Assembly: GCA_023212645.1 (NCBI GenBank)
Contig: JALBYC010000028.1
Span: 62,001 to 126,000 of the forward strand
DNA from: Farysia itapuensis
Lineage: Eukaryota; Basidiomycota; Ustilaginomycetes; Ustilaginales; Ustilaginaceae
DNA: 64,000 nt
Direction of reading: 5' to 3'
This document shows, one piece after another, positions 27,418-36,827 of this stretch. The notes under the pieces were generated by a model. That model was given only the letters and a program-made list of their open reading frames with translations, made no database searches and was not told the DNA's origin. Within the stretch, counting starts at the first letter, position 1. Each line of letters starts with the position of its first letter. The position numbers were made by a program, and so were the translations under genes.

Positions 27418-29550
27418 CTAGACGGAGCCGCGCTGGAATTTGGTGCGCAGCAGATTGGACGAGATTGTTTTGGTGATAAGGTGGCCCGCAGAGGGCCGAC
27501 GTGTCTTGGACTCGCTCTGGTTGGGAAGCTTGCCCTCGAAGCTGTTGTGCTGCGATGATGCTGCAGACGTGATTTGGTGGGACAGAGGGCTTGGACGCGG
27601 GACGAACTCCTTGTGCGCTGCTGATGCAACGCTGGGAGTCGGGCGGCCGCCGAGTCGAATTGCTTCCTGAGCAGAGATTTCCACAGGATCGACGTCGGCA
27701 TCCGATGGAATAGCAAAGTACTTTGTCTCTGTTGCAATCTTGCGCTGCAGGCCTTCGGGACGCAGCGATGGTGAAGAGCCCTTCTTGCACTTGGCAGCGA
27801 GGGGAACGTCGATGGCGATAATGTTGGAGATGGAAGATTCCCACACGCATCCAGCCATGACGGGGACCATAGACTTGAGCTTAGATTTGGGCGAGCCGGA
27901 CAGGGTCTCTGTCATCTTCATGATCGAGTCCCAGAGTGCAATCGTCGCAGCTGCTTTGACTTCCTCCAGCGGTGGTAAGCTCGACTGATACTGGGGCAAG
28001 AGAGAAGAGATGGGCGCGGCAGGCATTTCGATGCGCTTGATCTTGATATCAATAAAGAAGCCGTACTCGCCACTTCCTTGTCCATCACAAGCCTGGCACT
28101 TGGATTTGAGTCCGCCCTGGCACGTATTGCATTTGAGTACACCAGCGCCTTGACAACGGCGGCAGCTGGCCTTGGCGCGCGACTTTTCGCGACCCGTACC
28201 CGAGCACCAAAAGCACTCATCCGCCTGTTCGCCCTTGCACGTCACGCAGCAAAACACGCGCTGCCCATCGCACTTGGCGCAAAGGGCATTCTTGCGCAGA
28301 GGTGTGAGCTCGAGAGTTTTTTTGTTCTTGCCCTTGAGCAGCGAGGCGGTGAGATCTTCGTGTCGGACTTCCATGGCCCAAGGGCTTGGAACTGCCCCCA
28401 GTCGATGCAATTCCGGAGAGACTTGCTGCTCCGTCTGCGAAGGGCTGCGTTGTAGGAGACCAGGGTTGACGTCGCCGACACGCTTCCAGCTGGCAGTTCG
28501 GCTTTCCATGACAACCATGGCCTTGATCAACGAAAGGCTTTGCTTACCGCACAGGCTTGCTGTCATGGATGCTTTGCGCGCTTCACGCTCCTGATCGCTT
28601 ATCTCGTGCCTTTTCGTCGGAGGCAGGGGTTGTCCATCTTCTCCAATCTCGCGAGATGGTGGCTCGCACAGCGCCGGGAACTTGCGCGTGAGCATGTCGA
28701 TGTATTCACTCGACGTCATCTGACGCTCAGGCAAAGTGGTAGCCTTGAAAGCAATGTCGTGGAGGCTCAGACGTGTAAAGGGTTGGTGGGCTTGCGTGGT
28801 TGTTGTGCTAGACACGCTGAAAGCCATGGAGACAGGACGAGGACGTTGCAAGGCTGTAGAAGTATCCACATCGATGGCTTTGGCCTTTCCAGCAGCAGCT
28901 CGTGATTGCACAAAACCATCATCGAGCAGTTCGAGGTCAGAGCCATCGCCCACCTGATAGCGTGAGAGTGCATTGTACAGGTCAAAGCGCGGTGCCGTTA
29001 AGCGCTGGGAAGGCTGATATGGTTCGGGAGGTGTCCTAAGCTCGTCATCGTTGGCATCGCTTGAGCTTCGAGCGGATCGGTCACTGAGGGCAGCGGGCAT
29101 CGAGCTCGACCGGCTCGACGAAGGTTGAGTGTGTTCTGCCGCTTCAGGACTCAATACAACTGCTTCGGCCAGATGAGAAGCGAGGCCGTATGTGTGGTCG
29201 AGGGCAGATCTTGGCTGAGCCTCGACAGATGCGGGATCGAAAGCGTGGGAGAAGTTGAAGTCTTCGTCGGCAGTAGCCTGCGTGGTGTACATGTCGGCGG
29301 ACGAGAGAGCGTGAAGACCTCGTCGAATCTGTCGACTCATTGCAAAGATGGCTCTGTCGCGCTCGTCTTCGTCGTCTTCGTAGTCTGCATGTAGTTGAGA
29401 AGGAGAAGAGTCGTCTGTGGCTTGTGAAGTGAAGTCGTCAAAGAAGAAAGCAGCTGAAGAAGTAGACGGGCGTTGCTCATCCAGACCTCTGCGTCTAGGA
29501 GAGTAGTCTTGGAGAGGCAAAGTGCCCTGCTGCCGCTGATGTTGGGCCAT
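27418..29550 (-). CDS. SSUH2-like protein with DnaJ-type cysteine-rich repeats
   Basis: 710 residues from the first ATG at 29550; the frame continues upstream to about 29697 without ATG. The first 400 residues are Ser/Asp-rich and disordered, with a short conserved-looking piece (TSSEYIDMLTRKFPALCEPPSR). Residues about 420-500 carry four or five CxxC units spaced as in the DnaJ zinc domain: CAKC, CVTC, CFWCSGTG, CRRCQGAG, CNTCQGG and CQACDGQGSG. The C-terminal part (FFIDIKIKRIEMPAAPISSLL...) matches the beta-rich domain following the cysteines in SSUH2/SSU-2 proteins. No J domain or chaperone substrate domain is present. Animal relatives are linked to chondroitin/gene-expression phenotypes but the molecular role is unsettled; for fungal members I know of none. 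Convergent with the GT2 synthase. Confidence 0.75.
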   Translation of the reverse strand: MAQHQRQQGTLPLQDYSPRRRGLDEQRPSTSSAAFFFDDFTSQATDDSSPSQLHADYEDDEDERDRAIFAMSRQIRRGLHALSSADMYTTQATADEDFNFSHAFDPASVEAQPRSALDHTYGLASHLAEAVVLSPEAAEHTQPSSSRSSSMPAALSDRSARSSSDANDDELRTPPEPYQPSQRLTAPRFDLYNALSRYQVGDGSDLELLDDGFVQSRAAAGKAKAIDVDTSTALQRPRPVSMAFSVSSTTTTQAHQPFTRLSLHDIAFKATTLPERQMTSSEYIDMLTRKFPALCEPPSREIGEDGQPLPPTKRHEISDQEREARKASMTASLCGKQSLSLIKAMVVMESRTASWKRVGDVNPGLLQRSPSQTEQQVSPELHRLGAVPSPWAMEVRHEDLTASLLKGKNKKTLELTPLRKNALCAKCDGQRVFCCVTCKGEQADECFWCSGTGREKSRAKASCRRCQGAGVLKCNTCQGGLKSKCQACDGQGSGEYGFFIDIKIKRIEMPAAPISSLLPQYQSSLPPLEEVKAAATIALWDSIMKMTETLSGSPKSKLKSMVPVMAGCVWESSISNIIAIDVPLAAKCKKGSSPSLRPEGLQRKIATETKYFAIPSDADVDPVEISAQEAIRLGGRPTPSVASAAHKEFVPRPSPLSHQITSAASSQHNSFEGKLPNQSESKTRRPSAGHLITKTISSNLLRTKFQRGSV

Positions 29551-31285
29551 CCTGATAGCGAGACACGGATCAGCTGCCGATCCTTGCAGAGAATGATGAA
29601 ACCAAGCGTTCTGAGCACCGAAATGAGGTCCTTGGTAGCCGGCAGATGGCGGTGGCCGAGCAAAAAACTCGTGGCAGTGCGTGTTGGGAGTCAGCAAGCA
29701 GACACAACGACGATCGACTTTAGAGCGTGCAGTTGTTTGTCAGGCTGTACTTGTGGCTGCACATGGAAGATGGGGTGTGAGTGGGTCAAGATCATCACGC
29801 ATGCCTCTCGAGAGACAAGGAGGATTTCCGAGCGAGACGCCGAGCAGGTTGGCAGGCGTCACAGCATGCAAATCCCAGATCTTCCCGGCCCGTGTTGCGG
29901 AGATCGATGTCCAGAAGTCAGACCCTCGCGTAGAGAAAGGTTCTGGGACCCGAGCAAGTATACGCAAGATTCCAGCAAGGCCGTGAATCTCGGCATTGCA
30001 CCACACGCTCGCGTACAGAGCGGTGCCCGTTCCGTACCCAACCACGCTGTCGGCCCAAGAAAAACCCAGGTTCAACTTTACCACAGTCGACGCAAAAACC
30101 TTTGCCCTGCTCCCACGGCAATCGAATCGTTCGGAGCATAAGCCAACTGTATCGCAGTATATGAGACCTGCCAAGGTTTCGCACAGACAGGTGAAAGCTT
30201 GTTGTGGGACGAGACAATTATGACGTGTGGCACACGACTGTTTGTGGACTGTTTGTGCCAATGTTTGCGCCGCGCAGGACTGAAACTTGTTTTGCGTTCA
30301 GGAAATTGGGTTTTTTTTTGGCCTGGGTGTGAGAAAATTCATGTTAGAGTCGCGATACTCGCTTATGGGGTTTTGCGAGTCAAGCCGCAAGACGTGCTAT
30401 GCGAGACACGACCTCCAGGCTAGAGGCCGATACTAATTTGGCAAGTGGCGTGTGCAGATTGTTGCGCAGATGTGCAATCTTGTGCGCAACTACAGCGTGA
30501 GAAGAAGAGATGGTTTTCACGAGGCTCGAGGTCGTCGGTATTGCAGCACGAACGGGAAAGAGCATGTGTGAAGGTGCCACACCGTCTGCGCACGGCACGG
30601 CCTGAGATCCGAGAAGCGTTATCCGTGTCGGAGTGAGGAGCGCGCCCGTCTCGCTACCTGATCAATGAAGGCGGCGAGCGCTCATGGGTAACTGCCCGTG
30701 CCTTGGACGCGAGACACGCTGCATTGCTCCAAACTTTTCTCGACACATGCAAGTTTCAACATTTGGGGTCGGTAGCAGGCGTCGGTTGCTGCCTTGCCAA
30801 GAAGTAGGCGTCGCTTTCATTTAGTGCCACTGCATGAGAAAGCACTTTGTCGATAATCTGGTGTGCGATAAGGCTATATGGTTTTCGGTCTGGCTGAGCA
30901 GGGTTTCGCATCCCTTCTCACGCTGCTGACAGGCTCGGCTGGCTGTCTCGCTACAACGGCAAGGGCGGAGTCAAAAAAACCAAGAAAACTGCGAAAATCC
31001 TGCGAAAATCAAGAATAAAGGCAAAATCGGAATTTCGGGTGTCGCCGTCGGAGGCGAGGATCGGCGGCAGCGGCGAGCAGTCATCATCAGGTAGCAGCTA
31101 CGCCAAGGGCGACAGCAGCAGCAGCAGCAGCAGCAGCAACAGTGCCTTGTCTCTCTACCTCCTTCCTATATCAATTCCCCTCTCTCCCGATCTCGCCCAC
31201 TCCCTCTGGATTCCTCTCCCTCTCTCTCTCTCCGTCATCTCAATCAGTCACTACTGCCGCGCTCTCTCTGTCATTACCACCAAAG
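29551..31285. promoter_or_regulatory. Large intergenic region upstream of SSUH2-like and acyl-CoA ligase genes
   Basis: 1.7 kb between divergent starts, the longest gene-free stretch in the window. Open frames here (for example 29473-30141 plus, 29740-30261 minus) show no recognisable content. Visible elements: TGTTAGAGT at 30342-30350; an exact 11-bp tandem repeat CTGCGAAAATC at 30989-31010 in an A-rich stretch; a CAG repeat at 31112-31139; and a long pyrimidine tract at about 31140-31270 leading to the ligase start, typical of strong fungal promoters and leaders. Confidence 0.55.
31112..31139. repeat. CAG repeat in leader or promoter
   Basis: About nine CAG/AGC units roughly 150 bases before the acyl-CoA ligase start, apparently non-coding. 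Confidence 0.85.
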
Positions 31286-33846
31286 ATGGCGGCCCAGATC
31301 CTCACCTCGATCTACCCATCGCTGCCTCAGGCAAGCTACACCAACATCTTTGACTATGTCAGCTCTCAGTCGGAAGGCAAGCTCGCCGACAAGATCCAGT
31401 TCGTTCGTCAGGACGGCAAAGAGTTCACGTAAGTACTTGCCTCGACCATGTCCATTGTGCGCTGTCTCGTGCCATCTCGCACACTCAGTATATCATCTTG
31501 ACTCTGTGCTGCACAACTTCGTTGTGCAACGCAGCAAAAGTTTTTTTGGTATCACTGCGCAAAGGCGGGTCCCCAAATCGGAGCCACAATGATGTTGGTC
31601 TCACTCTGCAAGCTCAGATCAGATCAACACATTGCTCTCGTTCTGCGGTAGCTTAGCAAATATCGTCTTTGCGTTTGTCCAGCCAGATGGTTGGATGGAG
31701 CCCTTTCAAGCCAGGGTTCACTCCCCTTGCTGTGCGGCGGATGTCCTAGGCAACCGGCCAAAAGGCGGTTTTCAGGGAGCAAAGACAAAAAAAAAAAGGG
31801 TCAAGCAACCCCGCGTCATTATTCGCAGATTTGCAGCTGATCCGTGGGAATGGAGCGATCGTCCGATGTGGGCGCGCATTCGGCTGCTCTCATGCCCAGC
31901 CTGGCGTCTGTCTCGTGCCGACCATTCTGCCCTGAATCACACAGATTTTCAATTTTCCAAATCCTGGATTTTGGATTTGGGATTTGGCGCCTTTCAAAAT
32001 GTTGGTCGTTGAATTCGCCGATCGGATACCCGACGACCTCGTTTTTGGCTTTGGATTTTTTGCCGAGTTTTGGCTTTCTTGATCGACGTAATTTGTGTCT
32101 CAACCGTTACTGACCCTGATACTTCTTGTTGGATGCCCTAACAGACATGGTCAAGTCGTTTCCATGGCACGACGTCTGGCATGGACGCTGCGACACAAGC
32201 TCGGCCTCCAGCCGCGCCAGCGGGTCGGCATCATCTCGCCCAACCACACAATGTACCCCGTCTATGTGTTTGCTGCCGAGGTAGCCGGTCTGGTGACAGC
32301 TCCTGTCAACCCGGCTTTGACGGTAGGCGAATTGGCCAAGTCTCTGGCCCAGGCTTCTGTCGACGCTGTCCTCACCCACCCTTCCTGCCAGAACAATGCG
32401 CGAGCCGCTTGGCAGCTCGCTCAGACGGAGCTTGGTCGAACGGCAGACGGCAAGGGTCTCTACATGTTTGACGACACTGACGAGCTGGTTGTCGGAAACC
32501 AGGGCGAGCTCGACATTCGTGCCCACGTCACCGACAACGAGCTGCAGACCTACCGAGTCGAAGACCCTGCCACTGAGACTGCCTTTATCATGTTTTCCTC
32601 TGGCACGTCTGGCGCTGCCAAGGGTGTCGAAATCACCCACTCCAACGTCATTCACAGCGTTATGGCGCTTGTCGCTACGCACGATGACTACTTTGGTCAA
32701 AAGGACGTCCAGGTTGGCTTCCTCCCCTTCTACCACATTTTCGGCCTGATCAAGCTCATGCACCACCCCTTTTACCTGGGCATGAAGATTGTTGTGCTTC
32801 CCAAATTCGGTCTGGACCTGTTTTGCGAAAAGATCGAACAGTACGGCGCCACTGCTGCCCTTGTCGTGCCTCCTGTTCTGCTCCAGCTCGCAAAGAGCCC
32901 TATCCCAGCCAAGTACGACATGTCGACACTCAAATGCGTCCAGTGTGGTGCTGCTCCTCTGTCTGCAGAGCTGTTTGAGCTTCTCGAGCTTCGATACGAG
33001 GGTCTGGCGGTACTCAACGGATACGGCCTGACAGAGTCTCTGCCCTCGGTCATCTGCTCGGGACCCAAGGAGCTGCCCAACTCCAAGGGTGCTGCCGGTC
33101 GAATCGCGCCGGGCGTCGAAGTGCGACTGGTCTCGGAAGAGGGTCACGACGTCGGACACGAACAGGGCCGTGATGGCGTACCCGGCGAAGTCTGGCTCCG
33201 AGGTCCGACCATCATGAAGGGCTACCTTGACAACGAATCTGCCACGCGCGACGCCTTTACCGAAGACGGTTGGTTCAAGACTGGCGACGTTGCCATTATG
33301 AAGAACACCGAAATTTTTATCGTTGACCGCATCAAGGACCTGATCAAGTTCAAGGGATTCCAGGTTTCGCCTGCCGAGTTGGAGGCTGTGGTGACGAGCC
33401 ATGCCGAGGTGGCCGATGTGGCTGTATTTGGCGTGTGGTGCACTGCTCAGATGACAGAAGTGCCGCGGGCCTGCATTGTCCCCCGCGACTTGGAGCTGCT
33501 CAACCAGCCCGAGGCGTGCATGCAACTCGAAAAGCGCGTCCGCGCCCACATGGAGAGCTCGCTAGCCGCCCACAAGAAAATTCGCGGTGGCATCGAGTGG
33601 GTCGCCACTGTTCCCAAGTCTCCTTCAGGCAAGATTCTACGTCGACTGTTGCGCGACGAGGCCGCTCGTGATGCCGACTCGCAAAACCAGCTGCGCTCCA
33701 CACTGGTCGTTGCCAACCACCAGAACGCTACCAACAATGCCAGCCCAAACACCCATCTCTCTCCCCTCTCGATCAACACAAAGAAGAACGACGAGGAGAA
33801 CAAGGACAATATCTTTTCCCCCGTTTCGCCCATCGTCGCCGCCTAA
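31286..33846 (+). CDS. 4-coumarate-CoA ligase-like adenylate-forming enzyme, two exons
   Basis: Exon 1 is 31286-31428 and exon 2 is 32145-33846, giving 614 residues. The join reads KEFTHGQVVSMARRLAWTL, the expected N-terminal pattern of the family (xxxTYxxl...). Adenylation motifs follow: FIMFSSGTSGAAKGVEITHSN (phosphate loop), YGLTES, WFKTGDVAIM, DRIKDLIKFKGFQVSPAELE and PKSPSGKILRRLL with the catalytic C-terminal Lys. These define acyl-AMP/acyl-CoA ligases of the 4CL/luciferase group that activate aromatic, fatty or other carboxylic acids. The C-terminus (SPVSPIVAA) lacks a PTS1 peroxisome signal. A Ser/Asn-rich tail of about 45 residues follows the ligase fold. The acid substrate is unknown. 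It is convergent with the downstream acyltransferase gene; acyl-CoA supply to that enzyme is conceivable but not shown. Confidence 0.88.
31429..32144 (+). other. 716-nt spliceosomal intron in acyl-CoA ligase gene
   Basis: Donor GTAAGT at 31429, branch-like CTGAC at 32109-32113 and acceptor AACAG ending at 32144. Retention would stop translation after 47 codons plus Thr (ACG TAA). The intron contains poly-A (31787-31797), a 7-9 base T run near 31540, and direct GGATTTTGGATTTGGGATTTGG repeats near 31971. No gene is evident inside. Confidence 0.85.
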
Positions 33847-34420
33847 GTTTTCTCTCCCACTTCCCCGATTTTCCCTTTTGCACAAAGGAGTCTTTTGATC
33901 GTGCACCGGCTTTGACTGCCGTGAGCCGCCTCCTTTACCCACCTTTTTACCGTCGCTGTCTTTCGCAAATCGTCTTGTTATCTATTCGCAACCTCCTTTC
34001 ATTTCTTTTTACCCTTTATTACTATTCCCCTTTTGCTTCTAATCTATTCCGCGGCGGCTTGACGCTTCTATCTGTAGCTTCTCTTCTGCTGGAAATCAAT
34101 CGAACAATCTGTCTGCCAACTATCAGTTCTGTGCGCAAGTTGGGATTTCGTCGGAGCTGCGTGTTCCCGTCTCCCTCCCTTTCCCATCGCTTGAGGTGGA
34201 AGTGGGTTTCAGGCCATTCTAGCGAGACGAGGCTGAACCTCGGCTGGCGAGACAGGCGAGCCAAATTTTGCGAACCCCAGCAAAAAATAGAGCAGCGCGG
34301 GGCGTGTAAGTGAGATTCATTAAAATTTGCAGAGATCTTACCCGCTTATCGGCTCATAGCTCTCAACGCAGTCAAGACTTGGGTCTATCAAAGAGTTTGG
34401 GTCATTGTGATTGCGAAGAT
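33847..34420. other. Intergenic region between convergent genes
   Basis: 574 bases joining the 3' ends of the ligase and the acyltransferase. The first half is pyrimidine-rich (many TTTT and CTTT runs), consistent with untranslated sequence. No gene, tRNA or repeat is supported. Confidence 0.6.
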
Positions 34421-36007
34421 CTAGATTCGGATCCAGCGCCAGAGCCAATTGGTAGCAAACAGCGTCGTGTCGTCAATGACGCGAGCGTAGACTTCGGCAA
34501 TGAGGAGCGAAGCTGGAATCAGAATGATGAACAGTAGGCCAAGCAGACCTGCCTCGGAGGTGATCCCTGCCGAAGTGGTGAAGAAATGCCAGAGGAAAGA
34601 TCCAAGCGACAGCATTACCGTCCCAGAGATGAGAGCGATGGAGAAACTCATTCGTCCGAGGTAGGCCAACGGCTTTACGGCCAGGAAGCGTTGCGTGCGG
34701 GGACTGAGTTCGATGAGGTAGAGTACGCCGGTAGCGAGCAGCCAGTTGTCGTAACGTGGGTAGGCAACCTGTGCTGGGTCGGTGTCATAGTTGAGCTTGC
34801 CCGTGTTGCCATTGACATGAGCAATGATCTCGTTCTCGGCCATGCTTGGGAACGCAGCGATCCAAAGATACTTGAACAGTACGCCGAGTAAGACAAAGAC
34901 GGCACCCGGGATCCAGGCCGCCATGTGTCGGCTTCCACTGCGAGTGATGGGAATGCCCTTGGCAGGCAGAAGCTGAAGATATACGGTCGAGTATTCCGCC
35001 ATCATAAGCCCAGTCAAGGTGTACCACGACCATCGGCCAACCCATGCTGTGGTCAAGATCAACAGAACGAGACCGAGAGTCTTGTACCGCAGAATGGTAA
35101 AGGGGATGGCAAAGGCTAGAATAATGGAAACATAGGTCTGCTGGAAAAGTACAGGCACAAACCACATGATGCCCGAAGGAGGCAAGAAGGCGACGGCGCG
35201 AGCTGTCTTGTACGTCTCGGGGGTGAAGAAGTAGAAGAGGACACTGTTGAAATACTCGAGGACCGAGTCCCACTGCACTGGCGCGGCGGCCAGCTGGTTC
35301 TGCAGCGCAACGGACATTTCGTTGGCGTAGCGGAAGCCGTTGAGCGCAATGACGGCAGAGACGATGGCTATTGTGATGGCCACGGGCGGAATGAAACGGA
35401 AGGGACGCTTGAACGCCGCTCCTGACAGCGCTACTGCCTCGCGACGCTCAAAGAAAGTGAGCATGCTGACTCGACCAGAGATGATGACGAAAAAAGCAGC
35501 TTGCAAATCACCATTGAAGAGGAGTGGTGACAATGCCTTGCGCAGCACTGTCTGCCACTCTGGACTAGATGCAATAAAGGCGGCCGGATAGATTCCGTCC
35601 ACATCCCGGTCTACTACAATAGCGGGTGCAAAGATGCGGAAAAAGGTCCAGAGAAGTACTTGCAAGCCCAAAATACCGCGCAGTCCCTCAATGTATTGGA
35701 GACGTGTGGATCGTTTTCTGCCCTGGTCGTTGGTATCGTCGAGTAGCAAGGCATTGGGTGTCACGCCAAAACGGGCTGCCCCTTTGAGCACAGCATAGCC
35801 TCGACTGTCTACATCCAGATCGGCCTGTTTCTCGGCACCGGTGCCACTGTGCAGATCTGACTGTGGCACGACCGAGATCTTTTCCGATGGATATAGAGTG
35901 GGGTTTTGAGAAGGCAGACTTTGTTCACCATCCTTGCGCTTGATGCTTCGTTGGATCGACTTGCGCGTTGCGGGCATAGCCGCCGACGTTGAGTACTGCG
36001 ACGCCAT
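34421..36007 (-). CDS. Acyltransferase-3 family multipass membrane protein
   Basis: 528 residues from ATG at 36007 (MASQYSTSAAMPATRK). After a polar N-terminus of about 110 residues the acyltransferase-3 signature appears: RLQYIEGLRGILGLQVLLWTFFRIFAP, then SPLLFNGDLQAAFFVIISGRVSMLTFF with the family's FF-x-ISG motif, and RPFRFIPPVAITIAIV. Eight to ten more hydrophobic segments follow. These proteins transfer acyl groups, commonly acetyl, onto extracytoplasmic glycans or lipids. It has the same domain type as the C-terminal half of the lectin fusion at 21609 but lacks the lectin part. The fusion's histidine (SFHHFM after LDGMRG) is replaced here by TFFRIF, so the canonical family His is missing at this spot and activity should be questioned. 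Confidence 0.82.
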   Translation of the reverse strand: MASQYSTSAAMPATRKSIQRSIKRKDGEQSLPSQNPTLYPSEKISVVPQSDLHSGTGAEKQADLDVDSRGYAVLKGAARFGVTPNALLLDDTNDQGRKRSTRLQYIEGLRGILGLQVLLWTFFRIFAPAIVVDRDVDGIYPAAFIASSPEWQTVLRKALSPLLFNGDLQAAFFVIISGRVSMLTFFERREAVALSGAAFKRPFRFIPPVAITIAIVSAVIALNGFRYANEMSVALQNQLAAAPVQWDSVLEYFNSVLFYFFTPETYKTARAVAFLPPSGIMWFVPVLFQQTYVSIILAFAIPFTILRYKTLGLVLLILTTAWVGRWSWYTLTGLMMAEYSTVYLQLLPAKGIPITRSGSRHMAAWIPGAVFVLLGVLFKYLWIAAFPSMAENEIIAHVNGNTGKLNYDTDPAQVAYPRYDNWLLATGVLYLIELSPRTQRFLAVKPLAYLGRMSFSIALISGTVMLSLGSFLWHFFTTSAGITSEAGLLGLLFIILIPASLLIAEVYARVIDDTTLFATNWLWRWIRI

Positions 36008-36054
36008 GTTGTGTGATGGAAGTACGAGCACAAGGACCTGACCCACCCTTGCCC

Positions 36055-36072
36055 AAACACACACACACACAC
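36055..36072. repeat. AC microsatellite in acyltransferase leader
   Basis: (AC)8-9 run about 50 bases before the acyltransferase start. Confidence 0.85.
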
Positions 36073-36246
36073 CGCAAGGACAAGCGCACAAACTGACGCA
36101 CGGCTTTGCACGGCATCACACAGCTTCATTCCAAACGGTACGCGTAGGGATACGCAATCGGAATTTCTGGGTCGGCAATTCAGCGTCACGTCATCTAAAA
36201 TGACAGTTGTGAGACATTGCGCCGAAGCGTGAAAAACGATCCAAGT

Positions 36247-36612
36247 TTACTTGAGAGGGTCGTGGCCCCAGTTCTTGAGCGACTTGTAGCTCTTGGTCTG
36301 GCGCAGTTCTTGCTCGGATTTCTTCTGTTTGAGGTGCTCTTCCTGCGCCAAGTGTCGCTTGTTGTAGCTCACCACCTTGCGCATGTGCTGCAGGTCTTGG
36401 TCACTGTACTTGTCTGCCTTCTTTTCCGGATTTCGTCGCAAGATTGCACTGATCTTGTTGCCCGAATCGTGTCCCACAGTTTCGCCGCCCTGACCGTTGG
36501 TCCAGCCAGACGAGGTCGAATCTTCGCTCTTGAGCCATGAGTCGAGCTCGTCGGCCGTCATGTTGACCAGCTCGTTGAACTCCTTGATAACGTCCTTGTC
36601 CTGTTTGACCAT
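36247..36612 (-). CDS. DUF3140 family protein
   Basis: 121 residues from ATG at 36612 (MVKQDKDVIKEF). It shows the conserved series of the small DUF3140 family of fungi and bacteria: FNELVNMTADELDSWLKSEDS, SGWTN...GETVGHDSGNKI, AILRRNPEKKADKYSDQDLQHMRKVVSYNKRHLAQE. These are described as putative DNA-binding proteins, without a proven role. The tail is basic with KSYKSLKNWGHDPLK, typical of fungal versions. The frame is open further upstream, but MVKQ fits the family start. Divergent from the GH30 gene across 215 bases that include a T9 run (36720-36729). Confidence 0.8.
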   Translation of the reverse strand: MVKQDKDVIKEFNELVNMTADELDSWLKSEDSTSSGWTNGQGGETVGHDSGNKISAILRRNPEKKADKYSDQDLQHMRKVVSYNKRHLAQEEHLKQKKSEQELRQTKSYKSLKNWGHDPLK

Positions 36613-36827
36613 GGTTGTGGTAGTGTAGAGGCAACATGTGGAGACCCAGTTGCGGCTCTCGATATTACCACATTTTTTTGGCATTCGAGCGGCGACCGCG
36701 GCGACCTCGGCTTATCCATTTTTTTTTGGTATTTCCTGGATATGCATGTCCAACATGAGGTGGTTCGCTTAGTATCCTTGGCAAGACCTCTTCTGCCTTT
36801 CCCTCTCTCCACCACTGCCTTGTCACC
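36613..36827. promoter_or_regulatory. Divergent promoter, DUF3140 / GH30
   Basis: 215 bases between divergent starts, with two T-rich runs (36674-36679 and 36719-36728) and a CT-rich stretch just before the GH30 ATG. Confidence 0.45.

Noticed and set aside
27006..27476. 156-codon frame between convergent genes
   Set aside because: Overlaps the 3' end of the SSUH2-like gene and has no family features or codon pattern.
29473..30141. 222-codon plus-strand frame
   Set aside because: Starts inside the SSUH2-like gene antisense and ends in non-coding sequence; composition is not protein-like.
32107..33549. 480-codon open frame on the minus strand
   Set aside because: It lies exactly opposite the acyl-CoA ligase exon; codon bias of GC-rich genes leaves the antisense frame open. 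No recognisable content.
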